A DNA stretch of 64,000 bases from Bradyrhizobium sp. LMTR 3 (GCF_001693485.1 NZ_MAXC01000049.1:372001-436000); one strand, 5' to 3'. Numbered from the stretch's first letter, positions 34,270-45,000 are shown. Notes: generated by a model not told the origin, from the letters alone. A program made the numbers and translations.

Positions 34270-34731
34270 ATGAGGTCGACACGGAAAACAAAGGCGGTGA
34301 AAAGCAAAGCCAAGAAGAAGTCAAAAGGAAAGCAGCGCAAGGCGCAGAAGGCGAACGCGAAAAAAGGAAGCTCTAAGAATACGAAAGCTCAAAAGCCGAC
34401 GGCTAAAGGCACCTCTGGAAAGGCTGCCGATGCGGCGCCCCCAGCCACTCAGCCGAAGAGCGAGAACGCATTGCGGTCACTGATCAAGAGAATCAACGTT
34501 CCATCGTTGCACGACGATGACATCGCGGCCATTCTAACGCACTGCAACTCCGTCTTGGACTTTCGAAGGACTGTCGGGGACGCGACGCTCTCTTGGAGCA
34601 TGTCATCGTCCGGCAAATGCTATAGAAAAGCAGGCGACAGCTCCGTCGTAAGCATCTACGAAGGTTTTTTCAAGGTTGGAACCATGTCGGAGGAAAGCGC
34701 CAAGGCTCAAGGGATTCCGCGTTGCGGCTGA
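34270..34731 (+). CDS. lysine-rich basic protein with small C-terminal domain
   Basis: 153 residues, RBS GGGAG before ATG, 21 bases after the lipoprotein gene. Residues 1-60 are extremely rich in Lys and Ala/Ser (KSKAKKKSKGKQRKAQKANA), like a histone-H1-type tail that could bind DNA or another polyanion. Residues 70-153 form a compact domain (LIKRINVPSLHDDDIAAILTH, SWSMSSSGKCYRKAG). No family recognised; no signal peptide. Confidence 0.5.
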   Translation: MRSTRKTKAVKSKAKKKSKGKQRKAQKANAKKGSSKNTKAQKPTAKGTSGKAADAAPPATQPKSENALRSLIKRINVPSLHDDDIAAILTHCNSVLDFRRTVGDATLSWSMSSSGKCYRKAGDSSVVSIYEGFFKVGTMSEESAKAQGIPRCG

Positions 34732-35388
34732 GCGCAGTGCTTCCGCCGGAGCACGGATGGTGGCGATAGTGCTCATCAAAGCGATCACACTAGACATTAG
34801 CTGCCACGTCGTTTCGGCTCAGTGCCAAAATGTCCCGGGCGGCCCTCCGGTGAAGGTTGGCGTCGCTCTTAGCGTATCTCGCAGAACTACGTGCGACGAA
34901 GAGCGCGCTCAGCCATGGGAACGCATGTTAGCTTCTGTTCGTGGACCGCCCAATGCCACGGCTCTACCGCAGTTGCTGCGCGAAGTCGAACCGCTGCGGC
35001 GGTCCCGGCCGAAATCTATTGTTGAAGTCGAGCGCCCCCCGATTCGAAGTTGAGTGTCGCGTTCCACTTGTGCAAGCAGAACTCGACGCAATATTCGTCA
35101 AACTCAAAGGTATAGAATCCATTTTTAGAGGAGTATTCGGAAGCGTTCGAACAACAGAATGGTGACCCCGCCGCGGCCTTGCAAGTGCCGGTGAATCTTG
35201 CGCTGCGGGATTTTGACGCAAGCGTCCCAAGCGGCTCTGTTTCGGGAATGCCTTTCGCGGGCCGCGTCCCTATCGACGAGACGAAGGAGCCGATCGCGAA
35301 GCGGCAAAGGGCGGTCGTCCGCCGGGGATCGGTTTGCAACCACAAGGTTACGCTGTTACACATAGAGGGAGATTTTAGGGAGGCTACG
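34732..35388. other. gap of about 650 bases, no firm gene
   Basis: A plus-strand frame (about 34676-35053) partly overlaps the basic protein gene and has no recognisable domain. The frame of the next coiled-coil protein is open upstream to about 35122 without an ATG; GTG/TTG starts there cannot be excluded, but the strong RBS is at 35389. Confidence 0.35.
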
Positions 35389-36690
35389 ATGGACCATCGT
35401 TCTTCCGTCTCTGTCTCGACAACCGTCAAGTTTCTGCAGCTGCTCGAGGGTCTTCAAAGCCTTTCGGACCAGACGATGGAGATGCTTGACTGGGGATTTT
35501 GGGCACTCGAAGTGCCCTCCGTAGTGGACACCGGGGCTGTCGCAAATCCGGTGCCAGGCGGAGCCGACGATGAAGACCTGATTGCGCGAACTGACGCAAT
35601 CCGCGCAGCAGCGAATGCGATCGAAATCCCTCCTTTCGAGAATCCACTACCCGTCTTGCAGCCTCTCGCCGAAGACTGGGATGCGGCGAGAAATCAGAAT
35701 TCGGCTCAGGTGCAGGTGTTTACCGACGCCTGCATCGAGCTGATCGAGAGGAAAGAAGCGCTCTCTCTCCTGGAAACGCAGCACGCTCAGCTTTCGCAAT
35801 TGCTCAAACTCCTCTCCGACGTTGCCAGGTTGTTTGGCGAGGTATCAGCGATGGTCCCGAACTACGAATGGGCGAAGGCATGGGCATTTCCGCAGGTCAG
35901 TATCGAGCTATTTTACGTCCCAGCGATAACCTCTGCCTGGAACACGGTCGGCTTGCGGTTGGGCGAGCTCAAACAGGGCATGGCCCGGCGCCGAGGCGAA
36001 CTCGAGTCGGCTTCTACCGGACTGCGCAACGCGCTTGCGGAGGAGGCGTTTAGGATACAGGCCGAGGCGGATCGTTTGCGACTCCTCAAGGAAGAGCTTG
36101 ATGCTCGCCATGCCGCGTTGGAAGGGGATGCCGAACAGATTCGCAGAATGAACGTCGACCTGAATGCGCTTGATTTGGACATCGTTGAACTCGATGGCCA
36201 AGTTGCGAGTCTGCGGGAGCGGCAGGGACAGCTCAACAGCGATATTTCATCGTGGTCCAGCACGATAAGCGAGCAGCAACGACTTATGGGTCAGCTCGCT
36301 CAGGAGAAATGCCCGCTGGGAGCGACCTACGTGGATTGCGTCCAGCATCCAAGCTTCGTGAGCGACATCAGGAGCAGGATCAAATCGGCCCAAGATACCA
36401 TAACCGATCGGCAGCGAGCCATAGGAGATGCGCGACGGGAGCTGTCAGGCATTCCGAGTTTGCTTGATGGGGCAGAGAGACGGCTCACGGTAAAGATCGA
36501 CGAGCGCAACGAGCTGAGCGCGCTTATCGACGAGAGAACTGCCAAGCTTGCGGCTGATCGAGACCAGCTTGGCCTCGAGCTGCAGGACTGGTTGAAGCAG
36601 TCGTGGTCTTCTCGCGCGCTCGTCCATGATCGGGCCAACAAGGACGACGGCATCCGGATAGAGGAATTGATCCGGAGGACCAGGCCGTGA
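35389..36690 (+). CDS. coiled-coil protein of unknown function
   Basis: 433 residues from ATG 35389, which has AGGGAGG 6 bases upstream. The N-terminal third contains a helical region (VKFLQLLEGLQSLSDQTMEML), then a long coiled coil (about 170-410: LRNALAEEAFRIQAEADRLRLLKEEL, VELDGQVASLRERQGQL, IKSAQDTITDRQRAIGDARREL). A KCPLGATYVDCVQHP loop interrupts the coil. No signal peptide. Its stop overlaps the GTG start of the next gene by 4 bases, so the two proteins are likely made together and may form a heteromeric coil. Confidence 0.55.
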   Translation: MDHRSSVSVSTTVKFLQLLEGLQSLSDQTMEMLDWGFWALEVPSVVDTGAVANPVPGGADDEDLIARTDAIRAAANAIEIPPFENPLPVLQPLAEDWDAARNQNSAQVQVFTDACIELIERKEALSLLETQHAQLSQLLKLLSDVARLFGEVSAMVPNYEWAKAWAFPQVSIELFYVPAITSAWNTVGLRLGELKQGMARRRGELESASTGLRNALAEEAFRIQAEADRLRLLKEELDARHAALEGDAEQIRRMNVDLNALDLDIVELDGQVASLRERQGQLNSDISSWSSTISEQQRLMGQLAQEKCPLGATYVDCVQHPSFVSDIRSRIKSAQDTITDRQRAIGDARRELSGIPSLLDGAERRLTVKIDERNELSALIDERTAKLAADRDQLGLELQDWLKQSWSSRALVHDRANKDDGIRIEELIRRTRP

Positions 36691-38342
36691 ATCGTCTACT
36701 GCTTGCCATCGTGCTGATGCTTTCCAACTCCGGCACGGATGCTCAGGAAAGCTCGGCGAGACGGGATCCGGGCGGATCGCTTCCCCCGGTCCGCAGATTG
36801 GAGGTCGATACCATGATGATGTCGCCCGCAGAACGGGCGACGATTGCCTGCCTCCAGGCCACGAATAAGGTCATGGCCTTCTCCCGGGGGCGGGTCGTCA
36901 AAATCACAATCGGCTTGCCGGACGCCGATCTCCTTGAAATCCTGGATGTGGCGACCAAATCAATTGGCCGCGCAGCGCCTTCGGCGAGGACTGAGGCGCC
37001 GCCGACTCCTCAGCTTCCGATCGGCGATGTGACGTATGAGGCTGTCCGCAGGCTTCTCTCGCCGAGCGGCGACTGGAGTGCCAAAACCTTCAGCCATCTC
37101 GACCGTCTCAAAGGCCAGGTCGCTCGACTTGTTGCCGTAGGGCAAGCAGCTCAACAGCTGATCGCGGCGTCGCCCCATTTCACGAAGGCCGCGGAAGTCA
37201 CCGATCGGCCATGGCCGGACCAGCGCTCGATCATCCTGTACCTGGACCGCCCGGAGCAGTGTCAAAACCCGCTTCTGGGCGACTATTTCGAAGCGACGGT
37301 CGCCTACGTCCGGGAGCGCATCGAGAGCCTCGACATACTGGACTCGGTCGCGCAAATCCTTCTTGCCGTCGACACAAGAGTTCAGAGCGTCCATCCGTTG
37401 TCCGCACTGTCCTTCGATGAGGCGTGCGGAGGTCGAGACGGGATCGGTACGGACGGCGTAGTTTGCGGCTTCTCGTTTCATCGCGTGCTGTTTCCGTTCT
37501 ACGCCGATGCGGAAGACGAGGCGGGGCCCAGCCGCGTCAGCGGCGAGGCGCAAAGGAACATCCAGCAATTCAACAGTCTGATCGGCAAGGCTGGTGACGT
37601 TGCCGGTGAGCGTCGCGAGGCATTTTTAGCCCATGCTAGGAGCGACGCCGAGGCGGTTCTTCCGAAGCTGCTGGCGCTCGTATCGCTTTTCGAGGGAGAA
37701 AATGTCGCGCTTACGACATTCCGCAAGTCTCTCGACGAGGAAACGTTGGCCGTCGAGAAGATGGCTCAAGAGATCACCCTGGGAAGGAACAGGTTGGCGG
37801 AGATAGCGCGGGAAATAGCTACCCTCGACACTGACCTGACGGCCGTACAAGTTCGCCTAGACGGTCTCGACCAGCAGCGTACGGCGGCCCGCGACGACTT
37901 TGATGGGGCGAGAAAGGTTCTCGACGAGGCGCGCGCCGCATTGTCTCGGCTCGGGAGCACATGTGAGGAGGCCGGCATCGCCGACTGTGGCAACCCAGTC
38001 GTACGTGAGGATTACAACCGGCGGAAGCACGATGCCTACCAATCGGTCAACACGGCGCTGAATTCCTACATCGACCTTCAGAAGCGCCTGCTCGAGCAAA
38101 ACGAACAGTATTTCGATGCAAGGCAGAAGAAATCGGATTTGCTGACTGCGCGCGGTTCGCTCCTTGCTGAGCGCTCTGTAGCCGACATCAGAGTGCAGTC
38201 GCTCGAGAGAGAGCATGCGCGGCGCACGGCAATGCTCCGCACCAACGAAAACCGGTACGCTTATCTATGGCCCGCGCATGTCGCCGACATGTCTTCTCTT
38301 GAGAAGGCGTTGGCACTGAGTCGTGAACTGGCAAACCCGTGA
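36687..38342 (+). CDS. exported coiled-coil protein, partner of the preceding gene
   Basis: 551 residues, GTG start within the stop of the upstream gene. N-terminus LLLAIVLMLSNSGTDAQ is a signal peptide. A central globular part (about 100-290) is followed by a long coiled coil (about 340-535: VEKMAQEITLGRNRLAEIAREIATL, LDGLDQQRTAARDDFDGARKVLDE, SYIDLQKRLLEQNEQYFDARQKK). Like its neighbour it has a cysteine-bearing hinge in the coil, here GSTCEEAGIADCGNPVVREDY against KCPLGATYVDCVQHP. The shared layout suggests distant duplication. Confidence 0.55.
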   Translation: MNRLLLAIVLMLSNSGTDAQESSARRDPGGSLPPVRRLEVDTMMMSPAERATIACLQATNKVMAFSRGRVVKITIGLPDADLLEILDVATKSIGRAAPSARTEAPPTPQLPIGDVTYEAVRRLLSPSGDWSAKTFSHLDRLKGQVARLVAVGQAAQQLIAASPHFTKAAEVTDRPWPDQRSIILYLDRPEQCQNPLLGDYFEATVAYVRERIESLDILDSVAQILLAVDTRVQSVHPLSALSFDEACGGRDGIGTDGVVCGFSFHRVLFPFYADAEDEAGPSRVSGEAQRNIQQFNSLIGKAGDVAGERREAFLAHARSDAEAVLPKLLALVSLFEGENVALTTFRKSLDEETLAVEKMAQEITLGRNRLAEIAREIATLDTDLTAVQVRLDGLDQQRTAARDDFDGARKVLDEARAALSRLGSTCEEAGIADCGNPVVREDYNRRKHDAYQSVNTALNSYIDLQKRLLEQNEQYFDARQKKSDLLTARGSLLAERSVADIRVQSLEREHARRTAMLRTNENRYAYLWPAHVADMSSLEKALALSRELANP

Positions 38343-39032
38343 ACTACACGCGCGGTAGCGGTAGAGTCGTCAGTGAGTGGCGCTGGTGTCTCACGGCAGA
38401 GATGATTTGTGATGTATTGCCCAACGCAGAAAGAGCGCTGGTCGTTCGCTGCTGTAAGTGCGACAGATGCGCATTCCAACAGGTGAAAGCCCGCCAGCGT
38501 GAACCGGCGGGTCTCGGTATGGACCATGCCCGATAGCTGCACCCATTATTTGGGCATTGAGTGCGAGCGACACTGATAGCAAAGGGTATTGCGACTGGGC
38601 GCTCGGCTTGAGCCAAGTTATTCAATTTCCTAGGATGCCGCGTTGCGGAGATAGGGACGTCGGACGCTAGCGCAGATACTTCCAGAATTGACAACTTACG
38701 AACAGCCGGGGTTGTTCGAGCAAGACGTCGGGTAATGTCGGCGAAGACGCAGCCGAGCCGGACGGCGCTGCTGCTCCGAGCTGCCGCCGCTGACCATCAA
38801 TGTCGCACTGCACAAAAACTGCCGTTCGATCCAGCAGACTGGCGCTCTTGGCCTGTCGCTTATAGCTCAGCAGAACAATAAACGATTCCGACGTCCCCAC
38901 TGCCGCTTGGGCGGATCGCTCTTTTGGTCGCATCGAGAAAACAGGATTTCAACTTTTCATAGTGGAGATGATGATATACACTTAATTCATTTAGGACAGA
39001 TTTATCTGCTCAAATGATTTGCGGCGCCCGCG
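38343..39032. other. 690-base gap upstream of the protease operon
   Basis: No clearly supported gene. A minus-strand frame of 88 codons at 38667-38933 (SESFIVLLSYKRQAKSASLLD) is possible but without RBS evidence. The last 60 bases before 39033 are A/T-rich (TATACACTTAATTCATTTAG) and probably carry the promoter of the four-gene protease operon. Confidence 0.35.
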
Positions 39033-39911
39033 ATGTCTCAACTCAGCTTGGCCGAAGATGCACTGAATTTCGGAGACTGCGTGCACATCTCGTTCCATCG
39101 GACGCTGCGCGTGCCCGAAACCGGCAAGGACTATCCGCTTCCTCCAACCTTCGGCCGATTTCCGATCGCCGAGCTCGAGAGCGATGCCGATCAACGCGAG
39201 TTTGCCATCCCTGTTCGCAGGCGCGAGGCGTTGTGGATTGCATTTGAGGGGCCGCACTCGTGTCCGAGCGCGGTCAAGGTAGGCGTCGGCACCGTCAACG
39301 CGATCGACGGGCGGCCCTGGGAGACAGGCCTGCGCATCGATCCGCAAAACTACATCGTGACCGCAACCCAATACTGGCTCGACGGGATCAACGCGGGGAA
39401 AAACTTTGTGCGGCAGTTCGTGGCGATCGCCTTCGGAGAAGGATTGACAATCGAGGAGCAGGCGGCGCGCGTCCTGCAAGGCACTATTCGTCTCGAAGTG
39501 TTTGCGGCGAGGCCGGGCCGATTTGCCGCTGCGCCCGAGCAGGAACCGTCGGAGCCAACTTACGGCCCGGCGGAAGAGGCGCCGCTCGGCCTCGGAGCGG
39601 GCGGTCGCATTCAGCAGAAGATCCATGCCGATCGATACGGACTCGACACATGGGACCAGACCAACCCAACACTAGCGGTCGTTCGGCTGCTCGACGCGGC
39701 GTCATTTCAAAGCCTGACTGGCCGGGCGGCCCCGCCCAGCCCGATCGATGCTGCGACCTACGCGTGCCTGGGTCTGCCTTGGTTTGAGCTTTACGAGGAG
39801 CAGGCGACGGACCTTCAACCTGCAGAAATTTTTCGTCACATCAGGACCGTTTCCTCGTCCGAAAGCGAATCGGACCTCGAGGCGCTACGGGTCCGTCGCG
39901 TACCGAATTGA
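39033..39911 (+). CDS. conserved protein of unknown function heading the protease/PLD operon
   Basis: 292 residues, no signal peptide. The N-terminal 150 residues are distinctive: LNFGDCVHISFHRTLRVPE, YPLPPTFGRFPIAELE, REALWIAFEG, AVKVGVGTVNAIDGRPWETG, DPQNYIVTATQYWLDGINAGKNFVRQF. From memory, similar proteins of unknown function occur in actinobacteria, so it is a mobile conserved family rather than an orphan. The C-terminal third is Pro/Ala-rich, then LGLPWFELYEE. It starts the operon; 51 bases separate it from the metalloprotease gene. A sensor or substrate role is inference. Confidence 0.65.
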   Translation: MSQLSLAEDALNFGDCVHISFHRTLRVPETGKDYPLPPTFGRFPIAELESDADQREFAIPVRRREALWIAFEGPHSCPSAVKVGVGTVNAIDGRPWETGLRIDPQNYIVTATQYWLDGINAGKNFVRQFVAIAFGEGLTIEEQAARVLQGTIRLEVFAARPGRFAAAPEQEPSEPTYGPAEEAPLGLGAGGRIQQKIHADRYGLDTWDQTNPTLAVVRLLDAASFQSLTGRAAPPSPIDAATYACLGLPWFELYEEQATDLQPAEIFRHIRTVSSSESESDLEALRVRRVPN

Positions 39912-39962
39912 TGTTTTTCGATCACGGCCATTTTTTGATCACGGTAAGATAGGGGAGTTGAA

Positions 39963-40868
39963 ATGTGCAACAGTGACGACAACGGCAAGAACGCACACAT
40001 TTGCCTCGACATGCAGCTGCCGCAACAGGACGTGTTGAGAGCGGCGGAGCTCGCGATCGCAGAGAACGCGGAGAATGCGCCGACCGGCGACATTGACGTC
40101 GTCCGCAAGCTCGGGGTGGATCCGACGTCCACCGTCGAGGCGTTTGGGGCAGTGCTGACCGGCAAGAAATGGCAGCCGGGACGGAAGTTGCGGGTACGCC
40201 ACCTCGACGGCGACCCCCAAATCCACGCCAAGGTCGAGCACTACGCCAAGATGTGGGAGCAATATGCAAATCTGACTTTCGAGTTCGGCAATGATCCCGA
40301 CTCCGAAATCCGAATCTCGTATCACCACGACAACCGTTCATGGTCGTATCTCGGGACCGACGCGCTTGCGATTGCGCCAGATACAGAGACCATGCACTAC
40401 GGGTGGCTTCATCCTACAACGACCGACGAGGAATTCCGACGCGTGATTGTGCATGAATTCGGTCATGCCATCGGGATGATCCACGAGCAGTCGCATCCGG
40501 AGATATCGATCAAGTGGGACGTACCCGCCGTCTATCGCCGCTACGAAAGCCAAGGTTGGACAAAGGCGCAGGTCGATTCCAACGTGTTCTTCAAGTACAG
40601 CAAGCTTGTTACGCAGTTCAGCGAGTATGATCGCTCGTCGATCATGCATTATCCCATTCCGCCGGAACTGACGACCGACGGCGTTGCAGTTGGCTGGAAT
40701 ACCGATCTCTCGGCTAAGGACAAGGCGTTCATCGCCAGGATCTATCCCAAGCCGCAACCGGCGCCGGCGATGGATATGGGACCCCCAGGAGCTGTGCCGC
40801 CGCCTCCTGCGGCGCAACCCGCGGCAGCCATTAGCGGCCCCGTGCGCATTCGCCGCACCTGGGGCTGA
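39963..40868 (+). CDS. astacin/matrixin-like zinc metalloprotease
   Basis: 301 residues, RBS AGGGGAG. Metzincin hallmarks are complete: HEFGHAIGMIHEQ (His164, Glu165, His168, His174) and the Met-turn SSIMHYP (Met228), as in astacins (M12A). The upstream part has the expected strand (LTFEFGNDPDSEIRISYHHD). No signal peptide is seen, which is unusual for astacins and points to an intracellular protease. A Pro-rich tail (PAPAMDMGPPGAVPPPPAAQ) ends the protein. 30 bases precede the caspase-like gene. Confidence 0.88.
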   Translation: MCNSDDNGKNAHICLDMQLPQQDVLRAAELAIAENAENAPTGDIDVVRKLGVDPTSTVEAFGAVLTGKKWQPGRKLRVRHLDGDPQIHAKVEHYAKMWEQYANLTFEFGNDPDSEIRISYHHDNRSWSYLGTDALAIAPDTETMHYGWLHPTTTDEEFRRVIVHEFGHAIGMIHEQSHPEISIKWDVPAVYRRYESQGWTKAQVDSNVFFKYSKLVTQFSEYDRSSIMHYPIPPELTTDGVAVGWNTDLSAKDKAFIARIYPKPQPAPAMDMGPPGAVPPPPAAQPAAAISGPVRIRRTWG

Positions 40869-40898
40869 GCGAGGCTCTCGGCGCGGGAGGCGCTTGCT

Positions 40899-42071
40899 AT
40901 GACGCTTGTGTGGGGCACCGCACAGCATGCGCCGGGCACGGGGCCGCGGACTCACGTGTTCATTGTCGGCGTGGGACGCTATCGTCACCTGCTCGGCGGA
41001 GCGTCGCCGACGCCGGGTGCTCCGCCGCTTGGGCAACTGACCTCGCCGCCGATCTCGGCGCGGGCGCTCGCCAGGTGGTTCACAAGTCCGAAATTCGCGA
41101 ATGCGCACGCACCGCTAGGATCGCTGGAAATGTTGCTCTCGGACAGCACCGGCCAGATCTTCGACGGTGTCCAGGTCGACGACGCAACCAGTGACAAGAT
41201 TCAAACTGCATTCGATGCCTGGAAACAGCGTTGCCACGCGGATCCCGGCAACATTGCGTTCTTCTACTTCTGCGGCCACGGCCTGCAAAAGGATGTGGTG
41301 GCGCTCCTGCCCGAAGACTTCGCAGCGAGCGAAAACAATTTGTGGAAGCACAGCATCGATTTCGACAAGACTTATGTGGGTATGGTGCGGTGCAGGGCCG
41401 GAACGCAATTCTTCGTCGTCGACGCCTGCCGCGAACTTTCTCAAACCGCCATCAAGGACGAAGAGTTCGGCGGGACTGCGCTGATCAGCCCTCGCTTGGG
41501 AGACAGCCATCTACGCACGGCGCCGAAGCTGTTCGCGACCGCCCTGGGCCGGCAAGCGTTTGGCGACAGCAACGGCGTAAGCCGGCTCACGGGGGCGCTG
41601 ATCGAATGCTTGGACGGTCTTGGCGCGACGGACGATGGCCCCGAATGGGTCATCAACACGACACAGCTCGGCATCGCGGTGCAAAGCCTAGTCAGGCACC
41701 AGAATGAGGTTCTGAAGATTCCGGAAAACAACCGTCAGATTGTCGATCCGGCAGGAGGCGACCTTGCGAACGGACCGCAGCGCCTGCTCGTGTTCCCGGC
41801 CGGCTCTTCTCCAACGGTGATCGTGAAATTTGGATGTAATCCAAGTTCGATCGCGGAAAAGGTAACCTTTTTCGCCGTTCCCGAGAACGGCCCGAAGCTG
41901 CCAGCGCCCAACCCCGGCCCCTGGATAACCACGGTGAGTGCCGGCCTTTATGTCTTCGGATGCTCGTTCAATTTGGCAGCTGGGCCCAGCGACGTTCCGG
42001 CGCCGCGTGTCTTTGTAAGACCGCCGATCTACCACACCCAGATCAACGTCCCGCCCCCACACCCGGTCTGA
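40899..42071 (+). CDS. caspase-like (C14) cysteine protease
   Basis: 390 residues, RBS GGGAGG. N-terminal p20-like domain: THVFIVGVGRYRHL, the catalytic histidine in FFYFCGHG (His127) and the catalytic cysteine in FFVVDACRE (Cys177). The C-terminal 120 residues are beta-rich (VIVKFGCNPSSIAEKVTFF) and may be a recognition or adaptor domain. Bacterial caspase-like proteases act in cell-death and anti-phage modules, where they process a partner. 13 bases separate it from the giant trypsin/PLD gene, an obvious candidate partner. Confidence 0.88.
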   Translation: MTLVWGTAQHAPGTGPRTHVFIVGVGRYRHLLGGASPTPGAPPLGQLTSPPISARALARWFTSPKFANAHAPLGSLEMLLSDSTGQIFDGVQVDDATSDKIQTAFDAWKQRCHADPGNIAFFYFCGHGLQKDVVALLPEDFAASENNLWKHSIDFDKTYVGMVRCRAGTQFFVVDACRELSQTAIKDEEFGGTALISPRLGDSHLRTAPKLFATALGRQAFGDSNGVSRLTGALIECLDGLGATDDGPEWVINTTQLGIAVQSLVRHQNEVLKIPENNRQIVDPAGGDLANGPQRLLVFPAGSSPTVIVKFGCNPSSIAEKVTFFAVPENGPKLPAPNPGPWITTVSAGLYVFGCSFNLAAGPSDVPAPRVFVRPPIYHTQINVPPPHPV

Positions 42072-42084
42072 AAGGTGTGCCAGT

Positions 42085-45000
42085 ATGAGCGCCGCACAAA
42101 CGCGAAGGTCTGCACGCAACGCGACACTGGAGATCGAGCTCCAGCGCCATTCGCAAATGGACGGCGTGCCGATCTTCGTCCAGATCTTCCAGGCCACCGA
42201 ACGTGGCGGCAAGCCGATCTGGAAGGGAGCGATCCCCATCGGCCAAACGCGCCGGGAAAGCGTTGCTCCGGGGGACTACCTCGTGGAAGCGACTCTGCCG
42301 AGCGGCAAGACCAAGGCGGAGCAGGCGACCGTGCCCGGAAGCGGCAGCGTCCGCGTGACATTGGATGTTGCAGAGGCGTCGCCGAGCGAAAGCCTGGCAT
42401 GGGCTCAGATCAGCCGACCTGAGATCCTCGAGAGTTCGGATGATGCACGCTCGAGTTTGCAATCCGTTTGGTTGCGGTTATGGCGCAGTGACGGCAACGG
42501 CGTCTGGAATTTGGTGCCGTGGCCAGTGCAGCAGGCAACTCGCCATCAAGGGATTGTGCAGTATGGATTTAGCTTTCTGGGACAGCCGGGCCAGTACTAC
42601 GTGCAGATCGGCGGCGTCGACGTGCCGTGGCGGCTTGTTGCCGTTCCGGCCGATAACGTACGCGTGATTGTGACGGGGCGTTGGATAAAGCGCGACGGCA
42701 GCGATCCCGATCAGCGGCGTATTGAGGTCGAAGTCGGCACCATGGATACGAACGCCGAAGTCTTGCTAGGTTATCTACGCGGCGGGCAGGTCGACTCAGC
42801 GCAGGAGGTCAGCAAGAGCTGGCAGGCGCGAAAGCTTCTGGAGCAGAAGACGAAGAACCCGACGCTTGCGGCGGTGGCGGGCTATTTTCTCCTCAGCTTG
42901 CAGCATCTCGATGATGTCCACCGGATATGGGCACATAATCTGGCGGACTGGATCGAGTGGCTCCCGGATGGCGCGGTTATCGATGCCTGGTATTTGATTC
43001 GCGGTAACAATCCGGACGGCTTTCAAACGGCGCGCGACCGGCTGATCGAGGCGACCGCGCGCGGCCTGCCGGTCTATACGCGCGGGCTGCGATTGCTGCG
43101 CGATGGCCTCGCATCGTTTGAAGACGATGAGAGGTATGTCACGCCCGGCGTGAGCGCCGCGCTGAAACTGGTGCGCCGATATTGTGCAGCCGCGGATTGG
43201 AATTCGACGACGACCGCATTCGTCGGCCTCGATCCCATGACGCCTGCCAAGATCAAGGTCGGACGGCCCGAGACACCGCGACACGTCGTCTTCGCCGAGC
43301 CCGACGCTGCCGATCTGGCGTGGCTGAAAGCACCTGACAGGTCGTGGATTCGGACCGCGTACGGCTGGACCCCGCCGACAATTACGACCAACGCGTCTAT
43401 CTCGGCAGCGCAGAGTCGGGCTGTGCCGAGTGCTTCCATGCCGCAGGAGTCAGTATTTGAGGTGATGCCAGTTACATCGAGCGCGCCGCCACCGAACCTG
43501 TCCGTACAGGATCCGGCCGAAAGCGAGCGGCTTGGCCGGGTCGCGCGAGGTGAGGAGATGGAAGCGGCTTCGACAGCGCCCGTGATGGTCGCGCAGGCGC
43601 CGGAGGTATCTCCGAGCCCCGCGGTTGCCAAAAAGTTGGCTGCGCGCCTCGCGACGAGAGCGAGCGTCGCGCCGCCGCTCAAGGACACGCCTGAGCGGAT
43701 ACAGGGACGCTTATTGCGCCTGGCCGACGAACAGACGCAATCCGAGCAGATCGCAGGGACAACCCCGGTTGCCGTAAAGGTCGGCGCCGGCGCTCCCGCG
43801 CATTTGAGTGGAATCGCGGTCGAGCGTGTACTCGGAACGTCGGATCTGCTCAGTACCACGTTTCTGGAACGCGGACTTGCGGCGGCGCGGGCCGTTGCCC
43901 GTGTCAGCGTCCTCCGCAACGGCCAGACGGTGACCGCGACCGGATTTCTTGTGTCACCGCGCCTGCTGATGACGGCGGCCCATGTCCTGCCAACCGTCGA
44001 AGAGGCGGCATTGGCTTACGCCGAATTCGATTACCAAGACGATCCGAACGGCTCGCTGTTGCCGGTCACGCGCGTGCCCTGCGGCGTCGATCGGTTCTTT
44101 TTCGTTGACGCACGATTGGACGTTGCGATCGTCGCGCTGCACGAAGAGGCAGGTCGCCGCTTCGGCTGGCTGCGTCTTGGCGCGAACGAAAGCAAAGCGC
44201 TTGTGGGCGAGTACCTGTCGACTGTCGCACATCCATTCGGCGGGCCAAAGCAGGTTGCCCTACGGGAGCTTCCGATCGTCGACGTCGGCGATCCCTTTTT
44301 CTGGTGCAGCAGCGAGACCGTGCCGTGCTCATCGGGTGCTCCCTTGTTCAACGACCAATGGGAGCTCGTGGGTATGCAGCACGCGAGCGTTAGGTCGGAC
44401 AATGCCGCGCTGCAGCCGCGTGCGCGGACTCGTCCTGCGAGAGTCCGCAGCAAGGAGAGCGGACGGCAAGTTGCCATCCAGGCGGTCAGGGGCAGCCGGA
44501 TCGTCAGAGCGCTCAATACGACATTCGCCGGCAACGGAGCCGCGTTGGTCGAGGAATTGCTCCACGCCAGGCCCGTCGCTGAAAGAGATGCACCGGTCGG
44601 GCCGCCGCTGTCCGTGCAAACCGTTTCGTCTCCATTCGTCAAAGTGTCGTCACCTCCAGACAAAATCGTTCAAAGCGAGAATTCAGGACTCGCCGAGGGT
44701 AAAGGGAGCATCATGGCACAACCGCCTTCGCGCAGCGTGACGCCGGAAAAGATCAGGGACTGGCTCCAGAACCTGGAACGCTTTGACCCTGATCTTGCGA
44801 AGTCGATCAACGCTCGCGCGGCGTCGATGAAATCGGACGCACGCCATGCAGTCGGATTGGAGGCGACTGTCGCCGAGGCCGCGTCACCGCCGGATGTTCC
44901 GCTTGCGCTCGAAACAATGGTGCGCCCGGGCCGGCCGGTTCTGCCGATCAAGGGCGACAAGGTTTTGCGCGAACCGGCTTTCATTGAGCCGCCGGACGGC

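Noticed and set aside
39033..42071. A gasdermin-caspase module
   Set aside because: The caspase-like protease made me look for a bacterial gasdermin in the neighbouring 292-residue protein. It lacks the N-terminal acylated cysteine region and the cleavable hydrophobic tail expected, and its motifs are of another family.
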